Positions 8,867-18,847 are shown, numbered from the stretch's first letter. The stretch is DNA of 64,000 bases from an uncultured Lachnospiraceae bacterium (GCA_947589305.1 CANQAP010000007.1:32199-96198); one strand, 5' to 3'. Translations and numbers: made by a program. Notes: generated from the sequence alone by a model not told the origin.

Positions 8867-10007
8867 GATCCGTTCCCTCCGTATCTTCCAAGCGATATAG
8901 TGTCTGAATCTGTATCTCTCCCTGCCGGATCCCCAGCACTTCCGTTATTTCAAATAACTTGCGGCTTCCGTCCGGCAATCTCCCGATATGTACTATGATA
9001 TCCAACGCCGAAGCGATCTGCTGCCGGATTGCCGCTAACGGAATCTCCATCCCCGTCAGCGCCATCGTCTCCAAACGGTACAGCATATCTCCTGCCGAAT
9101 TGGCATGTCCTGTGGATAACGAACCGTTATGTCCGGTATTCATTGCCTGCAGCATATCTACCGCTTCTTCGCCCCGTACTTCACCCACAATGATCCGGTC
9201 CGGACGCATCCGCAGCGAGCTGCGAATCAAATCCTTCATCGAGATCGCATTCTGTCCTTCTACATTTGCATTTCGGACTTCCAAGCGTACGAGGTTCGAA
9301 ATCCCCCGGATCTGTAACTCCGCCGAATCTTCTATAGTGATGATGCGTTCGTCAGACGGGATGTAGTTCGTCAGGGCATTCAGAAATGTCGTTTTTCCGG
9401 AACCGGTGCCGCCGGAGATCATAATGTTATATTTACACTTCACTAACAGACGTAAAAACTCTGCGATATCTTCCGATAAAAAATCCAAACCGATCAATTC
9501 CTTCATGCCGTATGTGTCTTTCGGAAAACGCCGTATCGTCAATACCGCTCCATCCAAAGCAATCGGCGGCAGCACGACATTAACCCGGGAACCGTCTTTT
9601 AATCTTGCATCGACGATCGGCGTACTTTCATTCACGATCCGGTTGCACTCGGCGACAATCTGTTGAATCACATCCATATATTTTTCTTCCGACGAAAAAC
9701 CGCCCTGCCAAGCCTGTATATTGCCGTTCTTTTCGATAAAGATCCTGTCGTACCGATTGACCATGATCTCACTAATCTCTTCCTGATACAATAACTCTTC
9801 CAAGCAGTCGTATCCTCTTATGGTATGATAGACCTGTTCCCGAATCTGCAGCTTTGCCTTTAACGGAATGCGCATATGCCTCGCCTGTTCCAAAATGGCG
9901 GCGTCGATCCGCTCTGCGATCTCACAGTCCGGTATTGTTTCCTTTTGGTTAAATTCCTCCCGTATACAGGATTCGATCTCCCTGCAAATCCGTTCGGTCT
10001 CCAACAT
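8751..10007 (-). CDS. cpaF: CpaF/TadA secretion ATPase
   Basis: A 418-residue type II/IV secretion ATPase that powers Flp pilus assembly. Walker A is GGTGSGKTTFLNAL; the Asp box ITIEDSAELQI, Walker B (RIIVGEVRGEEAVDMLQAMNTGH) and the downstream histidine-rich GSLSTGHANSA follow. The N-terminal domain (1-130) matches CpaF-type proteins. ATG 10007 has AAGAGG eight bases upstream and is preferred to GTG 10016. The last 38 residues lie within the overlap with tadB and are basic and poorly conserved-looking. The upstream TadZ gene overlaps it by 59 bases. Confidence 0.95.
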   Translation of the reverse strand: MLETERICREIESCIREEFNQKETIPDCEIAERIDAAILEQARHMRIPLKAKLQIREQVYHTIRGYDCLEELLYQEEISEIMVNRYDRIFIEKNGNIQAWQGGFSSEEKYMDVIQQIVAECNRIVNESTPIVDARLKDGSRVNVVLPPIALDGAVLTIRRFPKDTYGMKELIGLDFLSEDIAEFLRLLVKCKYNIMISGGTGSGKTTFLNALTNYIPSDERIITIEDSAELQIRGISNLVRLEVRNANVEGQNAISMKDLIRSSLRMRPDRIIVGEVRGEEAVDMLQAMNTGHNGSLSTGHANSAGDMLYRLETMALTGMEIPLAAIRQQIASALDIIVHIGRLPDGSRKLFEITEVLGIRQGEIQIQTLYRLEDTEGTDHENNQNKKSEWKRLRRLTRDDKLRQGGCLEAYENICHA

Positions 10008-11007
10008 CTTTTTCACCTCTTATCAAGGATGCGAGCGCATCATTTTTTCGATCTTCTTCCAACGCACGGATATCTTCCGATGCAAACGATTTTCCGTTCC
10101 ACAGTACCGGATACGCATGTCCTGCTATTCCTTCCCAAAGTCCCTGTCCGCGTAGTGTCGAATAAAACGCCGTTATCTTCTGCATAGAAGATGGATCCTG
10201 CAAATATGGCAGATATATCACATCAAAGGCTTCCAAGACACCGAAGTCCGAGAAGGATGCCGAACCGATGTCCGCCACGACCCAGTGATAATATCCTTCC
10301 GCTCGTATATCCTGCAAAAACCAGTGTATATCCTCTTTGCTCATTTCCCGTAACTCCTGATACGTTCCTGCACTCCATACACAGTCAAAACCTTGCTCCG
10401 TCATAGCCAGCGCCTTGATCTTCATGGAAAGATTCTCCGCCCGCTGTTTGATATAATAGAGAACCTCTTCCATTCGATTCTCTTCATCCGTTTCCTGTGC
10501 AAACTCTTCCCATCCCAAATACAGACACCGCATGCCCCTATCCCCATATGCCGTGGCATAATAGCCGCAAAATGCTTTTGCAAAACTTGTTTTCCCGCAT
10601 CTGCCAAGCGGGGAATAGACCGCCACGCACTGACAGGAGCCTTCCGCATTCCGCACCGCCCGTTCCCGGCTCAGTATCTGAACCATCAAACGAACATATG
10701 CCGACGCCGGAGAGTATTTCATGATTTGAAATTGCTTTTCCGGCAGTTCGTCCGGCATATCCCGCTCTGTCCCAGTCACCGTCCAAAGGATAGGCATCGC
10801 GCTCTCTTTTTCAAATTCCGCCGTATCCGCACACCATTCCAAGATCAGCAGATCATTCCGATGCCGGTGTAAATAGATATCCATATCCGGCAGACGGGTA
10901 AAGGACATGATCATTATGGGAATATCCGCCTTTTGGTTGACATAATTCATCAGAGCAGACGCAAACGCCTCTTCCCGGTCGTAAAGAATGACCCGATATT
11001 GTTTCAA
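9949..11007 (-). CDS. tadZ: TadZ/CpaE-like ParA-type ATPase
   Basis: About 352 residues. Residues 1-115 resemble the receiver-like N-terminal domain of TadZ/CpaE (YRVILYDREEAFASALMNYV). A ParA/MinD-type P-loop follows at about 127-140 (YSPLGRCGKTSFAKAF), then a Walker-like aspartate in HWVVADIGS. Such proteins place the pilus machine at a cell pole. The likely start is TTG 11007, which overlaps the stop of the peptidase gene (TTGA) with AGGTG just upstream, a normal translational-coupling arrangement. An ATG at 11034 lacks a comparable site. It lies second in the Tad operon. Confidence 0.85.
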   Translation of the reverse strand: MKQYRVILYDREEAFASALMNYVNQKADIPIMIMSFTRLPDMDIYLHRHRNDLLILEWCADTAEFEKESAMPILWTVTGTERDMPDELPEKQFQIMKYSPASAYVRLMVQILSRERAVRNAEGSCQCVAVYSPLGRCGKTSFAKAFCGYYATAYGDRGMRCLYLGWEEFAQETDEENRMEEVLYYIKQRAENLSMKIKALAMTEQGFDCVWSAGTYQELREMSKEDIHWFLQDIRAEGYYHWVVADIGSASFSDFGVLEAFDVIYLPYLQDPSSMQKITAFYSTLRGQGLWEGIAGHAYPVLWNGKSFASEDIRALEEDRKNDALASLIRGEKDVGDRTDLQGDRILYTGGI

Positions 11008-11522
11008 ACTGTCACCTGCCTTTCCAATAGCCATATGAGATACCCGATCAAAACAGCAATCGAAAAATGAATGGTGTTCTTCGTATTTCCTTGATCAAAA
11101 CCACTATTGTACGGGATAATCTGTCTTGTTCTCCAACAAGTCAAAAGATAATTCCAGAACCACTTTAATCGATTCACCAGACTGTGGTGGCACATCATGT
11201 GAACGGTCGCAAGAACGCCTCCGACCAAAAAGGAATTCAACATAACGATCCAAACCGAAGGTCCGATCATTCCTCCAATCACCGAAAATAATTTGATATC
11301 ACCGGCGCCTAATACCCGGATCTGATGCAGTACAAACAACAGGACGATCGGAAACCCGATCCCAAACACGGACTCCAAGATCCCTTGCCAGCCTTTCGAA
11401 TACAGGGAGGCTGTCAACCCGATGACCATACCGATCACGATCAATCCATTCGGTATCTTATAACTTCGTAAATCAAAGCAACCTGCAAGGACTAAGAAAC
11501 CAATTAAAAAATACTGAAACAT
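11004..11522 (-). CDS. Prepilin peptidase (A24 family, TadV/CpaA type)
   Basis: A 172-residue inner-membrane aspartic protease that processes Flp and TadE-type prepilins. The first catalytic aspartate is in FDLRSYKIPN (about residue 17) and the second in the GxGD motif GAGDIKLFS (about 73-81). About five to six hydrophobic segments are visible, and there is no N-methylase domain, as expected for the short TadV/CpaA form. The gene follows GGAGGATC, is the first gene of the Tad operon, and has a near-consensus promoter upstream. Confidence 0.93.
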   Translation of the reverse strand: MFQYFLIGFLVLAGCFDLRSYKIPNGLIVIGMVIGLTASLYSKGWQGILESVFGIGFPIVLLFVLHQIRVLGAGDIKLFSVIGGMIGPSVWIVMLNSFLVGGVLATVHMMCHHSLVNRLKWFWNYLLTCWRTRQIIPYNSGFDQGNTKNTIHFSIAVLIGYLIWLLERQVTV

Positions 11523-11555
11523 GATCCTCCTTTCCGTCTTTTCGATTGCTTCTTA

Positions 11556-11584
11556 AGTATATAATATTTTTTTACATTTGTAAA
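11556..11584 (-). promoter_or_regulatory. Promoter of the Tad operon
   Basis: On the minus strand, TTTACA (11584-11579), a 17-base spacer and TATACT (11561-11556) lie about 35 bases before the prepilin peptidase start, in a very A/T-rich region. It fits the housekeeping sigma factor. Confidence 0.75.
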
Positions 11585-11646
11585 TAGTTATGTCAAAAAT
11601 TTTTTGTATATTTTATTTATTTGATGATTCTAACGCTATCAAAAGG

Positions 11647-11683
11647 TTATTCCTTTGATCAGATTGGAAAGAAAAGGAATAAT
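11647..11683. repeat. Inverted repeat upstream of the DUF2508 gene
   Basis: TTATTCCTTT (11647-11656) and AAAAGGAATAA (11673-11683) are inverted copies separated by 16 bases in the divergent region between the Tad operon and the DUF2508 gene. It may be an operator or a hairpin; no regulator is known. Confidence 0.35.
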
Positions 11684-11727
11684 TCATCCCTGTATCGTCT
11701 ATACTGTAACAGAGGTGGTGGAATAAT

Positions 11728-11985
11728 ATGACAAAAAAGAAATTAATGAAGCTACGTCAGGAAAAAGAACGACAGGCTTTGTTAGAAGAAATCGAAACGA
11801 CCAAGCGCGCCCATGCAACAGCCTTGGCAAATCTTGAAAACATAACCGATCCTGACCTGATCGACTGTTACATTTACGAACTCAATGCCGTACAGGTACG
11901 ATACAAATTTTTACTACGCCTCGCCAAAGAACATAATTTAACCAATCTGCCCTCCTCTCTCTTCCTGCCGCATACGCAGGCATGA
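11728..11985 (+). CDS. DUF2508 (YaaL-like) small protein
   Basis: An 85-residue, charged, cytoplasmic protein. The C-terminal half carries the DUF2508 hallmark DPDLIDCYIYELNAVQVRYK followed by FLLR. The family is small, helical and of unknown function; B. subtilis YaaL is encoded between recR and bofA. Here it stands alone, with a good ribosome site (AGAGGTGG) and a terminator 35 bases after its stop. Confidence 0.85.
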   Translation: MTKKKLMKLRQEKERQALLEEIETTKRAHATALANLENITDPDLIDCYIYELNAVQVRYKFLLRLAKEHNLTNLPSSLFLPHTQA

Positions 11986-12019
11986 TTCTCGTACCTAGAT
12001 ATTTCACAAATAAAAAAAC

Positions 12020-12050
12020 AAGCACTTACCTGCCGGTAAGTGCTTTTCTT
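12020..12050. terminator. Bidirectional terminator
   Basis: An 11-base perfect stem (AAGCACTTACC / GGTAAGTGCTT) with a TGCC loop is flanked by A-rich sequence on the left and T-rich on the right. It separates the convergent DUF2508 and hybrid-kinase genes. Confidence 0.9.
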
Positions 12051-12064
12051 CTTTTCAAGCCGGA

Positions 12065-13876
12065 CTATTCCGATTCTTCTTCCTGTCCGACATAACGATT
12101 CAGGGTATCTACCACGTCATTTAAATTATATGGTTTTGCTATGTAATCGTCCAGTTTTGCTTCCAAGATCCGCTCTTTATCTCCAAACATGGCTCTGGCG
12201 GTCACCGCGATGATCGGAAGCCGTTTTAAGTTCTTTTCTTCTTCGATCGCACGAATCTGCTGTGTGGCTGCCAGACCGTCCATGATCGGCATCTGCACAT
12301 CAAACAGGGCGGCGTCATATGTCTTCTGCTTAAACAGTTCCACCGCTTTTTCCCCATTCTCCGCGATATCGTATGAATATCCCGCCATACCCAGCAGCTT
12401 ACCGATCACCTGCTGATTAACCGGTTCATCTTCCGCTACCAGAATTCTCGCACGTTTATGACCGCTGATCGAGATCACGGCGGAATCCTTCTTCTCCTCC
12501 GGCTTCTGTTCAGAAGCCTTCACGATCTTAAGCGGTATCTCCACAATAAAGGTACTTCCGATATCCTCTTTACTTTGAACGGTAATGCTGCCGCCCATTA
12601 ACTCCACGATCTGCTTGGTAATGACCAAGCCAAGCCCGGTGCCGCCGTATTTTCTGGTGTCGGAACTGTCCACCTGACTGAATCGAATGAACAGCTTGCT
12701 TTTATCCGCATCCGAAATACCGATACCGGAATCGACCACCGCGATCCGGAGTGTGATTTTATCCGGTTCATCTCCGTCTATCGTAGCTACTTTTACCCTT
12801 ACGCCGCCTTCCGACGTAAACTTGATCGCATTTGATAACAGACAATTTAATACCTGCTTGATCCGTTCGCCGTCTCCCTTAACGGATTCCGGAATATTCC
12901 CGCTAAAGCTGCAGTCTAATGTCAGATCTTTATTATTCGCCAACGGAACCTGTGCGGCAACCGTCTCCTCGATAGCCGACTTTACATCAAAGACTTCATA
13001 ACGCAGGTTATATTTTCCTGCTTCCAGTTTACTGATATCCAAGATATCATTGATCAGACGAAGCAGCGTATCCGCACAATTCTTGGCAGTCACCAGATTA
13101 TCCCGATAATCCGCCTGCAGGTCATCCTCCGCCAAGGTAAGCTGCAACATACCCAAAATACCGTTGATCGGCGTCCGGATCTCATGCGACATATTTGCCA
13201 AAAACTCTGCCTGCGTCTTATACGCAATGTTCGCCTCATCCTTGGCTTTGCTGAGACTCATTTCCGTCTCTTTTTGTTCTGTGATGTCGATGAGAACCAT
13301 ATTGATGTAATTAGCTTCGGATTTGTACATGACGGTATTAAAGACCTTATCCAGATTCTCCATGGTGATCTCGACCGCCATCAGGTCGCCTTCCCGTGTG
13401 CCGGAGTTATCATATGCGTGAAACCATGCGTTTACACTCTGCAACACATCCTGTTTGCAATTACATAATAATTTATCCTGATAGGAAATCGGTTCCAATC
13501 CCAAGTACTCGCAAAAGCGTTCATTGGCGTCCACGATTTTATATTCCGGTACTTCCGCGCCCTGCGGCGTGACGATCTCCGCCTGAGCAAATCCGATCGG
13601 CAGGTTCAGAAAGAGCTTTTTATATTTATCACTCTTAACGGTGGATTCTTTATTCACCTCTTCCCCTTCCCGAATCATCAGGAAAGCTACAATGCAGACC
13701 ACAATTAACGTCAATGCCGTGAATATGACCGCAAGCGTACGCAGACTGCCTAGATCCTGTCCGTCAACCAGCCTGCAAATTAAAATCACATTCAGAATCA
13801 GAATAATGACGACTTCAACGGCAGATAAAATGATGATCCGCTTTTTTGATGTGTCTCTTTTTAATCTTGAACTCAT
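12065..13876 (-). CDS. Hybrid sensor histidine kinase/response regulator
   Basis: A 603-residue membrane kinase. Two hydrophobic segments (about 13-33 and 45-68) anchor it with almost no external domain. A PAS-like region spans about 85-205. The HisKA motif NMSHEIRTPINGILGML holds the phosphorylated histidine near 231, and the HATPase domain has VDSGIGI and GGTGLGL boxes. A C-terminal receiver (about 475-598) has the acidic pair AEDE, the aspartate in LFDVQMPIMDG and lysine in AKPY. It resembles BarA-type phosphorelay kinases but lacks an HPt domain, so a separate phosphotransfer partner is expected. Its signal and target are not apparent from its neighbours. Confidence 0.92.
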   Translation of the reverse strand: MSSRLKRDTSKKRIIILSAVEVVIILILNVILICRLVDGQDLGSLRTLAVIFTALTLIVVCIVAFLMIREGEEVNKESTVKSDKYKKLFLNLPIGFAQAEIVTPQGAEVPEYKIVDANERFCEYLGLEPISYQDKLLCNCKQDVLQSVNAWFHAYDNSGTREGDLMAVEITMENLDKVFNTVMYKSEANYINMVLIDITEQKETEMSLSKAKDEANIAYKTQAEFLANMSHEIRTPINGILGMLQLTLAEDDLQADYRDNLVTAKNCADTLLRLINDILDISKLEAGKYNLRYEVFDVKSAIEETVAAQVPLANNKDLTLDCSFSGNIPESVKGDGERIKQVLNCLLSNAIKFTSEGGVRVKVATIDGDEPDKITLRIAVVDSGIGISDADKSKLFIRFSQVDSSDTRKYGGTGLGLVITKQIVELMGGSITVQSKEDIGSTFIVEIPLKIVKASEQKPEEKKDSAVISISGHKRARILVAEDEPVNQQVIGKLLGMAGYSYDIAENGEKAVELFKQKTYDAALFDVQMPIMDGLAATQQIRAIEEEKNLKRLPIIAVTARAMFGDKERILEAKLDDYIAKPYNLNDVVDTLNRYVGQEEESE

Positions 13877-14016
13877 CTTAACACCCCTTTTTTGATTTTA
13901 CCCCCTGCCTGCTATGTATATTTATGTCTTGATTACCTTCTATCATTCAGAAAAATAACCGATTTTATATTCGCACAAAAACGCATATTTGTCAATGTAT
14001 TACACTCTGTGAATCC

Positions 14017-16602
14017 TTATTCCGCATCCGATTCCGATGCCGTTTTTTGCCGTTTTTTATACCGGATTGTAAATAGCCACAGCACGAGAAACAAAAGCAG
14101 TGAAACACCGGTTATCAGTAGACCGGTATAAAACCCCGGAGAAATATACCGCATCACAATTTTATGACTGCCTGCGGACAATTCTAACGCCATAAATGCG
14201 TTCAGCACTTTCTTTGCCTCCGTTTCCTTTCCGTCCACCGTAACGCTCCATCCCGTATCATACGGAACGGACAGGAACAATACCTGATCTTCGTCCGCCT
14301 CCACGGTTCCCTCCAAGTATCCGTCGCCATGCGCATCCACTTCCAACGGATACTGTCGCAGTTTTGCATAAACATCTTCCCATACATCCGGATGAAATTC
14401 TGCAGCGTGCAGGGTGATCACCCCGCTGTCCGTCTGATTATCGTTAAATTCATATTCCAGCATGACCGTCTGCCCTTCCGTCAGACAACCGATATGAAAC
14501 GCCTGATTCTGATACCGATCGTCCGCTACCTGCCGATCGTCTATAAATAACTTGATCTGCTTAACATTCCCGCCGGAAATATCCAAATAGAGATCCATGT
14601 TTTTTTTGACCATAAAACTCATCTGAACCGTTGGCGTTCCCATGCCGTCGTTCGTATAGGATATCTCGTTTCCCGATACGGAAGCGGCACATCCGGTTCC
14701 GACAGCCGACAGTTCCAACTCTATTTCCGTAAACAAAGGCGACGTGATGCCGGTCGCCGTTCTCGCAAAATCATTCTGCACATTGAAATAAGTAGAAATG
14801 GCATCCATGTCGGTCAATTCCTTCTTTACCCCAAATCCTATCGGAAGCGCATACGGATTTTCATAGATGGCGATATTATCCACCGTATCCTTATACGTCA
14901 GCATATTATTATTAAAATCGCCGTCCCGGTACATCACATATCGGACTGCCGTGACCGCATTGGTCAACGGCGTTGCTCCACAGTACAGATATTCATTTGC
15001 ACCGGTATAGAAACCAAGACGCCCCATCGCCTTTACCATATCTCCCTGTGCGGTCGAGCCGAATAACGTTACGCATCGCAGATCGTGCCATGTCGGTTCG
15101 TCCAGCATGCGTGTGTTTCCCAGTTCCATCCGGTAAAAGCCGTCGTCTTCCGCATACAGATCCGCTACGATCTGCCGCATCGTTTCCGTATCCGAAAAAT
15201 ACCGTTCCACTTCTATCGAACCGTTACAGGACCAGCCGTACGCCGCTCCTGCCGTGATCTCCGCCGTCATCGCGCCTGCCAGTACCACGCGCCATATTTT
15301 GCCTTGTTTTTCACGAAAATGATAGATGAGAAAAAGCACCAGATAGAACACTGCCAATGCGATCACCAACAGATAGCAGACTTTCTCCAAGCGTTCATCC
15401 GCCTGCGCATAGCAGAAAACACTCAATGCCATGACCGCCACGCTCGCCAAGCAATGTTCCACGACCGAGATCCGCCGGTACCGAAGAAGAACCTCATAGC
15501 TCATCCACAGCAACAGAAAGATATACAAAAACGAAAAGCGGTTCGGTATCCCATACTGATTGTGAAAGGCATGCCAGATATAATTTAAAATTTCCGTATT
15601 GAAGCTCACCAGCATCAGGCATAACAAAAACAGATACTTGATCTTTTCCCGAAGTCCAAACTGCCGGCTGAAGATATACACAAATGCCAGAAGCAGGGCA
15701 AACATGCCGCAGTAAAGATTCACGCCGCCGTCGTCCGTCTGATTGTTGATCGGTTCGCATCCGATAAAATGCGCCTGCAAAATATCCCAGTAAGAACCGT
15801 ATTGATCCCATCCCGGAAGTGTCCGTTTTGCGGAAGCCGTCTGCATGATGCCCATGTAGGCAGGAACCAGTATCACCGCAGCCATTCCGCCTGCCAGCAG
15901 CGAACTGACCGTAAACAGCCATGCGGTACGTCCCATGTCCCGCAAACTCCGATAGGAATAAAGCAACGCCCACAGCACCAAAAACAGGCAGATCATAAAC
16001 CCGATATAATAATTACAAAACAGGGCATAAAATAGTGTCAGGATATACAGTCTTGCATCTTTCTTTTCCACAAGATAATCAAAACCAAGTATGATCAGCG
16101 GAAAAATAAAAATACAGTCCATCCACATGACATTCCAGTAATATCCCACTACATAATTCGATATGGCATATGCAACTGCCAGAGGAATCACACATGGATG
16201 CTGATATTTTACGCGGCTCCGATGCAGAGCCGCATAAGCAAACGTCCATCCGCTCAGAACGATCTTTATGGATACGATCAAACTCACTGCCGTATTCAAC
16301 TGGCTTTTCGGAAATAATAAGATCAGTATATTAAACGGGCTTGCCAGATAATACGACCATAAGGACAGGAAATTCGTTCCCATCCCTTCGTGAAAGGAAT
16401 AGAACCAACTGCTGCCTTCTTTTAGTTTCCGATAATAATCCGCAAAAAACGGCATATACTGGTGCAGTCCGTCAACAATGATCAAGGATTTCCCGCCAAA
16501 ACCGACTTTTACGAATATCCACACTCCCAGCATAAACAATGCCGGAATACCCGTTGACAAAATATAGATATAATATTTTTTCCAAAATTCCCTGATACTC
16601 AT
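14017..16602 (-). CDS. YfhO family multi-pass membrane protein
   Basis: An 861-residue integral membrane protein of the YfhO family, related to GT-C-fold glycosyltransferases. It has about a dozen hydrophobic segments in residues 10-440, a large external region (about 450-820) and a final helix (about 828-848). The motif DGLHQYMPFFADYYRKL near residue 45 is typical of the family. YfhO proteins are linked to glycosylation of lipoteichoic acid or other cell-surface polymers. It starts 7 bases after the GH9 gene, so the two are almost certainly cotranscribed and may act on the same surface glycan. Confidence 0.88.
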   Translation of the reverse strand: MSIREFWKKYYIYILSTGIPALFMLGVWIFVKVGFGGKSLIIVDGLHQYMPFFADYYRKLKEGSSWFYSFHEGMGTNFLSLWSYYLASPFNILILLFPKSQLNTAVSLIVSIKIVLSGWTFAYAALHRSRVKYQHPCVIPLAVAYAISNYVVGYYWNVMWMDCIFIFPLIILGFDYLVEKKDARLYILTLFYALFCNYYIGFMICLFLVLWALLYSYRSLRDMGRTAWLFTVSSLLAGGMAAVILVPAYMGIMQTASAKRTLPGWDQYGSYWDILQAHFIGCEPINNQTDDGGVNLYCGMFALLLAFVYIFSRQFGLREKIKYLFLLCLMLVSFNTEILNYIWHAFHNQYGIPNRFSFLYIFLLLWMSYEVLLRYRRISVVEHCLASVAVMALSVFCYAQADERLEKVCYLLVIALAVFYLVLFLIYHFREKQGKIWRVVLAGAMTAEITAGAAYGWSCNGSIEVERYFSDTETMRQIVADLYAEDDGFYRMELGNTRMLDEPTWHDLRCVTLFGSTAQGDMVKAMGRLGFYTGANEYLYCGATPLTNAVTAVRYVMYRDGDFNNNMLTYKDTVDNIAIYENPYALPIGFGVKKELTDMDAISTYFNVQNDFARTATGITSPLFTEIELELSAVGTGCAASVSGNEISYTNDGMGTPTVQMSFMVKKNMDLYLDISGGNVKQIKLFIDDRQVADDRYQNQAFHIGCLTEGQTVMLEYEFNDNQTDSGVITLHAAEFHPDVWEDVYAKLRQYPLEVDAHGDGYLEGTVEADEDQVLFLSVPYDTGWSVTVDGKETEAKKVLNAFMALELSAGSHKIVMRYISPGFYTGLLITGVSLLLFLVLWLFTIRYKKRQKTASESDAE

Positions 16603-16609
16603 TTTGTTC

Positions 16610-18847
16610 CTATTCGTTCTCGATTCCTGTCAGCAAATATACAAACGGAGAATTCCAGTAAATCGTGATCTCATTACAAGAATAACTCTGCACATTATCG
16701 ACATAGCAGGCTGCCGGCGGAGCATCTTTTAAGGTAGCCTGCGCATACGGATCCTCTAACGCCGCATCCGGTCCGCCGACCAGCATGCCCGTCATTGCCA
16801 CCCCTTTTGCCTCTGACGGACGGTGATGAACCGATTGCGGTGACAAAGTACCGAAGCCCGTCACAAAACAATAAGAATTTGTATTTGTTCCCAACAGATA
16901 ATGTAATTGCTTTTCTGCCGCCGCCAGATATGCTTCATCCGGCTTCAACTGATCTGCCATCAGGAACAACATACCGTTATTCGCAACGCTCATATTGCTT
17001 CCCCAGCAGTAATCCTCGCTTCCCAAAGCGACTCCGTAAGCATCTTCTTCTGCTTTCGCCAGCGCCGCATCCGCCGCGTCAAAGAATTTTGTTTCGACCG
17101 CAGTATAATAATCACCGGTATCTCCGCTTGTGAGGTAGGCATACATGCCGTATGTCCCGACCGTCTGCCATCCTAACGCAGCCTCGATCTCATTGACATC
17201 ATACTCCTTTAACAGAGACAGATATGCCGCGTCCTTAGTCGTTTTATATAATTCCGCCAATGCCCAGTAGCGTTCATCCATATCCTCTTTATCATCATAA
17301 GCGCCGGTAGAGATAGAACTTGGATTCTGAAAACCTATGCCGTCATTCGGCGTCTGTTCCAAGTATGTCCATGCCAGCTCCGCAGCCGTCAGACAGGTCT
17401 GGGAAAATTCTGCGTCCGTTCCTTCAAACACCCGTGCCGCCATCGCCATAGCCGCCGCAAAATCAGCAGTCGCCGTCGTCGAAATCGGCGCGAGGATCAA
17501 CTGGTTCGTCTCTTCTTCCGGCATCACCGACCCCGGAAAGTTCTCACAGGTGACCTTGTGATATACGCCGCCTGTATCAGGATCCTGCATTTTCAGCATC
17601 CAGTCCAGCTCATATCTGACTTCATCCAAAAGATCCGGAACTCCGTTACCGCTTTCCGGTATTCCGGTATCATCCCCAAAAGAATCCCCGTATGTTTCAT
17701 ATGTCAGCATCAAATCCGCCGCCGCTTTTGCACCGGCAACCGTATATCTTCCGTAATCCCCGGCATCATGCCAGCCTCCGGTCGTATCTACCAGACTGCT
17801 TTGTTCGCTATTGTATCGGATGGCTCCCTCACTGTGGCAGACATCATGAGCGAAGATTTCATCTTCCACTGCTTCACCGCATCGCTGCAGATAAAACAGA
17901 CGTATTGCCTGATCCGTCAGGTCGGCATACACCGCATCTCCGATCGTAAAAGCAAACGACTCGCCGTATTGCTCCGTCACGATCTTATAAGTGCCGGCTT
18001 CCGTCACTTCCGAAAAATCGGCGATCGCCGTTGCCTCCTCCGATGCCGTATTTTCTTTTGGATCAGTTAATTCACCGGAAAATACGACTTCGTCCGTTTC
18101 CGTATTGACCACGTCAAACGCACCGCCGACTTCACTGCCCGCTTCCGCCCGGACTACCGCTATCTTTTCCGCATCCGGCAAATAACCGACCTGATCTACG
18201 TTAATCGAAACCGCATTGCTTTCCGTCGCGGAATCCACCCTGCCGGAACTGTCCGTCAGGTATAACGCAAAATTATCAAAATAAACGGAATGTTCTCCCA
18301 AGTCCTCCGGGCAGCCTTCCGCCATACCCATATTAATACACAGACGCGGCGCCGGATCGGACGGTTCCTCCATCACGAAATCACAGGTCACATGCTGCAC
18401 CTCTTCATTGACCGTAATCAGGTCGCTGACATACGCATGATAATCCCCGCCGTTTAACTGTAAACGCCACTGCATAGTCCGCTCTGTGGTCGCATGCACA
18501 TCAAAGGAATACGAATATTCACACCCCTGATCCAGAGAAAAACCGTCATAATACGGCTGGATCGCATAATCAAGAGTACCGACGTCCGTCACCTGAATCT
18601 CCATCTCGCCGTCTTCCGTTACCACCTGATTGGCAGTGCCGCCTTCCGTATAAATCATCCAGTTTGTCAATCCGTCACTGAAATCACCGTTTTCTATCAG
18701 GTTTTCGCCGGTCGGTCCTTCCGTCGATTCCTCCGTCTGTTCTTCCGACATGTCCTCGGATCCTGTCGGCTTTTTGCCACATGATGCCATCGTCATGCAA
18801 AGTAAGGCAACCATTGTAAATGCCGTCCATCGTTTCCATCTTCTCAT
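16610..18847 (-). CDS. Glycoside hydrolase family 9 lipoprotein with N-terminal carbohydrate-binding-like domain
   Basis: A 745-residue secreted lipoprotein. A lipobox (LLCMTMASC) ends the signal peptide and an E/T/S-rich linker follows. A CBM4/9-like beta domain spans about 50-200 (ENLIENGDFSDGLTNW), an Ig-like cellulase N-domain about 210-300 (SINVDQVGYLP), and the GH9 catalytic domain about 305-740. Catalytic features are WHDAGDYGRY (base and supporting aspartates), SVHHRPSE, and the proton-donor glutamate in CNEITIYWNSP. GH9 enzymes cleave beta-1,4-glucans or related glycans. The start at 18847 has AGGAGG upstream. Coupling to YfhO suggests self-surface or exopolysaccharide turnover rather than classic cellulolysis; that is inference. 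Confidence 0.9.
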   Translation of the reverse strand: MRRWKRWTAFTMVALLCMTMASCGKKPTGSEDMSEEQTEESTEGPTGENLIENGDFSDGLTNWMIYTEGGTANQVVTEDGEMEIQVTDVGTLDYAIQPYYDGFSLDQGCEYSYSFDVHATTERTMQWRLQLNGGDYHAYVSDLITVNEEVQHVTCDFVMEEPSDPAPRLCINMGMAEGCPEDLGEHSVYFDNFALYLTDSSGRVDSATESNAVSINVDQVGYLPDAEKIAVVRAEAGSEVGGAFDVVNTETDEVVFSGELTDPKENTASEEATAIADFSEVTEAGTYKIVTEQYGESFAFTIGDAVYADLTDQAIRLFYLQRCGEAVEDEIFAHDVCHSEGAIRYNSEQSSLVDTTGGWHDAGDYGRYTVAGAKAAADLMLTYETYGDSFGDDTGIPESGNGVPDLLDEVRYELDWMLKMQDPDTGGVYHKVTCENFPGSVMPEEETNQLILAPISTTATADFAAAMAMAARVFEGTDAEFSQTCLTAAELAWTYLEQTPNDGIGFQNPSSISTGAYDDKEDMDERYWALAELYKTTKDAAYLSLLKEYDVNEIEAALGWQTVGTYGMYAYLTSGDTGDYYTAVETKFFDAADAALAKAEEDAYGVALGSEDYCWGSNMSVANNGMLFLMADQLKPDEAYLAAAEKQLHYLLGTNTNSYCFVTGFGTLSPQSVHHRPSEAKGVAMTGMLVGGPDAALEDPYAQATLKDAPPAACYVDNVQSYSCNEITIYWNSPFVYLLTGIENE

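Noticed and set aside
13990..13995. TTGACA upstream of the hybrid kinase as a promoter
   Set aside because: No good -10 box lies at 16-18 bases; the nearest TATAAA is 20 bases away.
17558..18070. 170-codon plus-strand frame opposite the GH9 gene
   Set aside because: It is a shadow of the GH9 coding frame with no family likeness or start signals.
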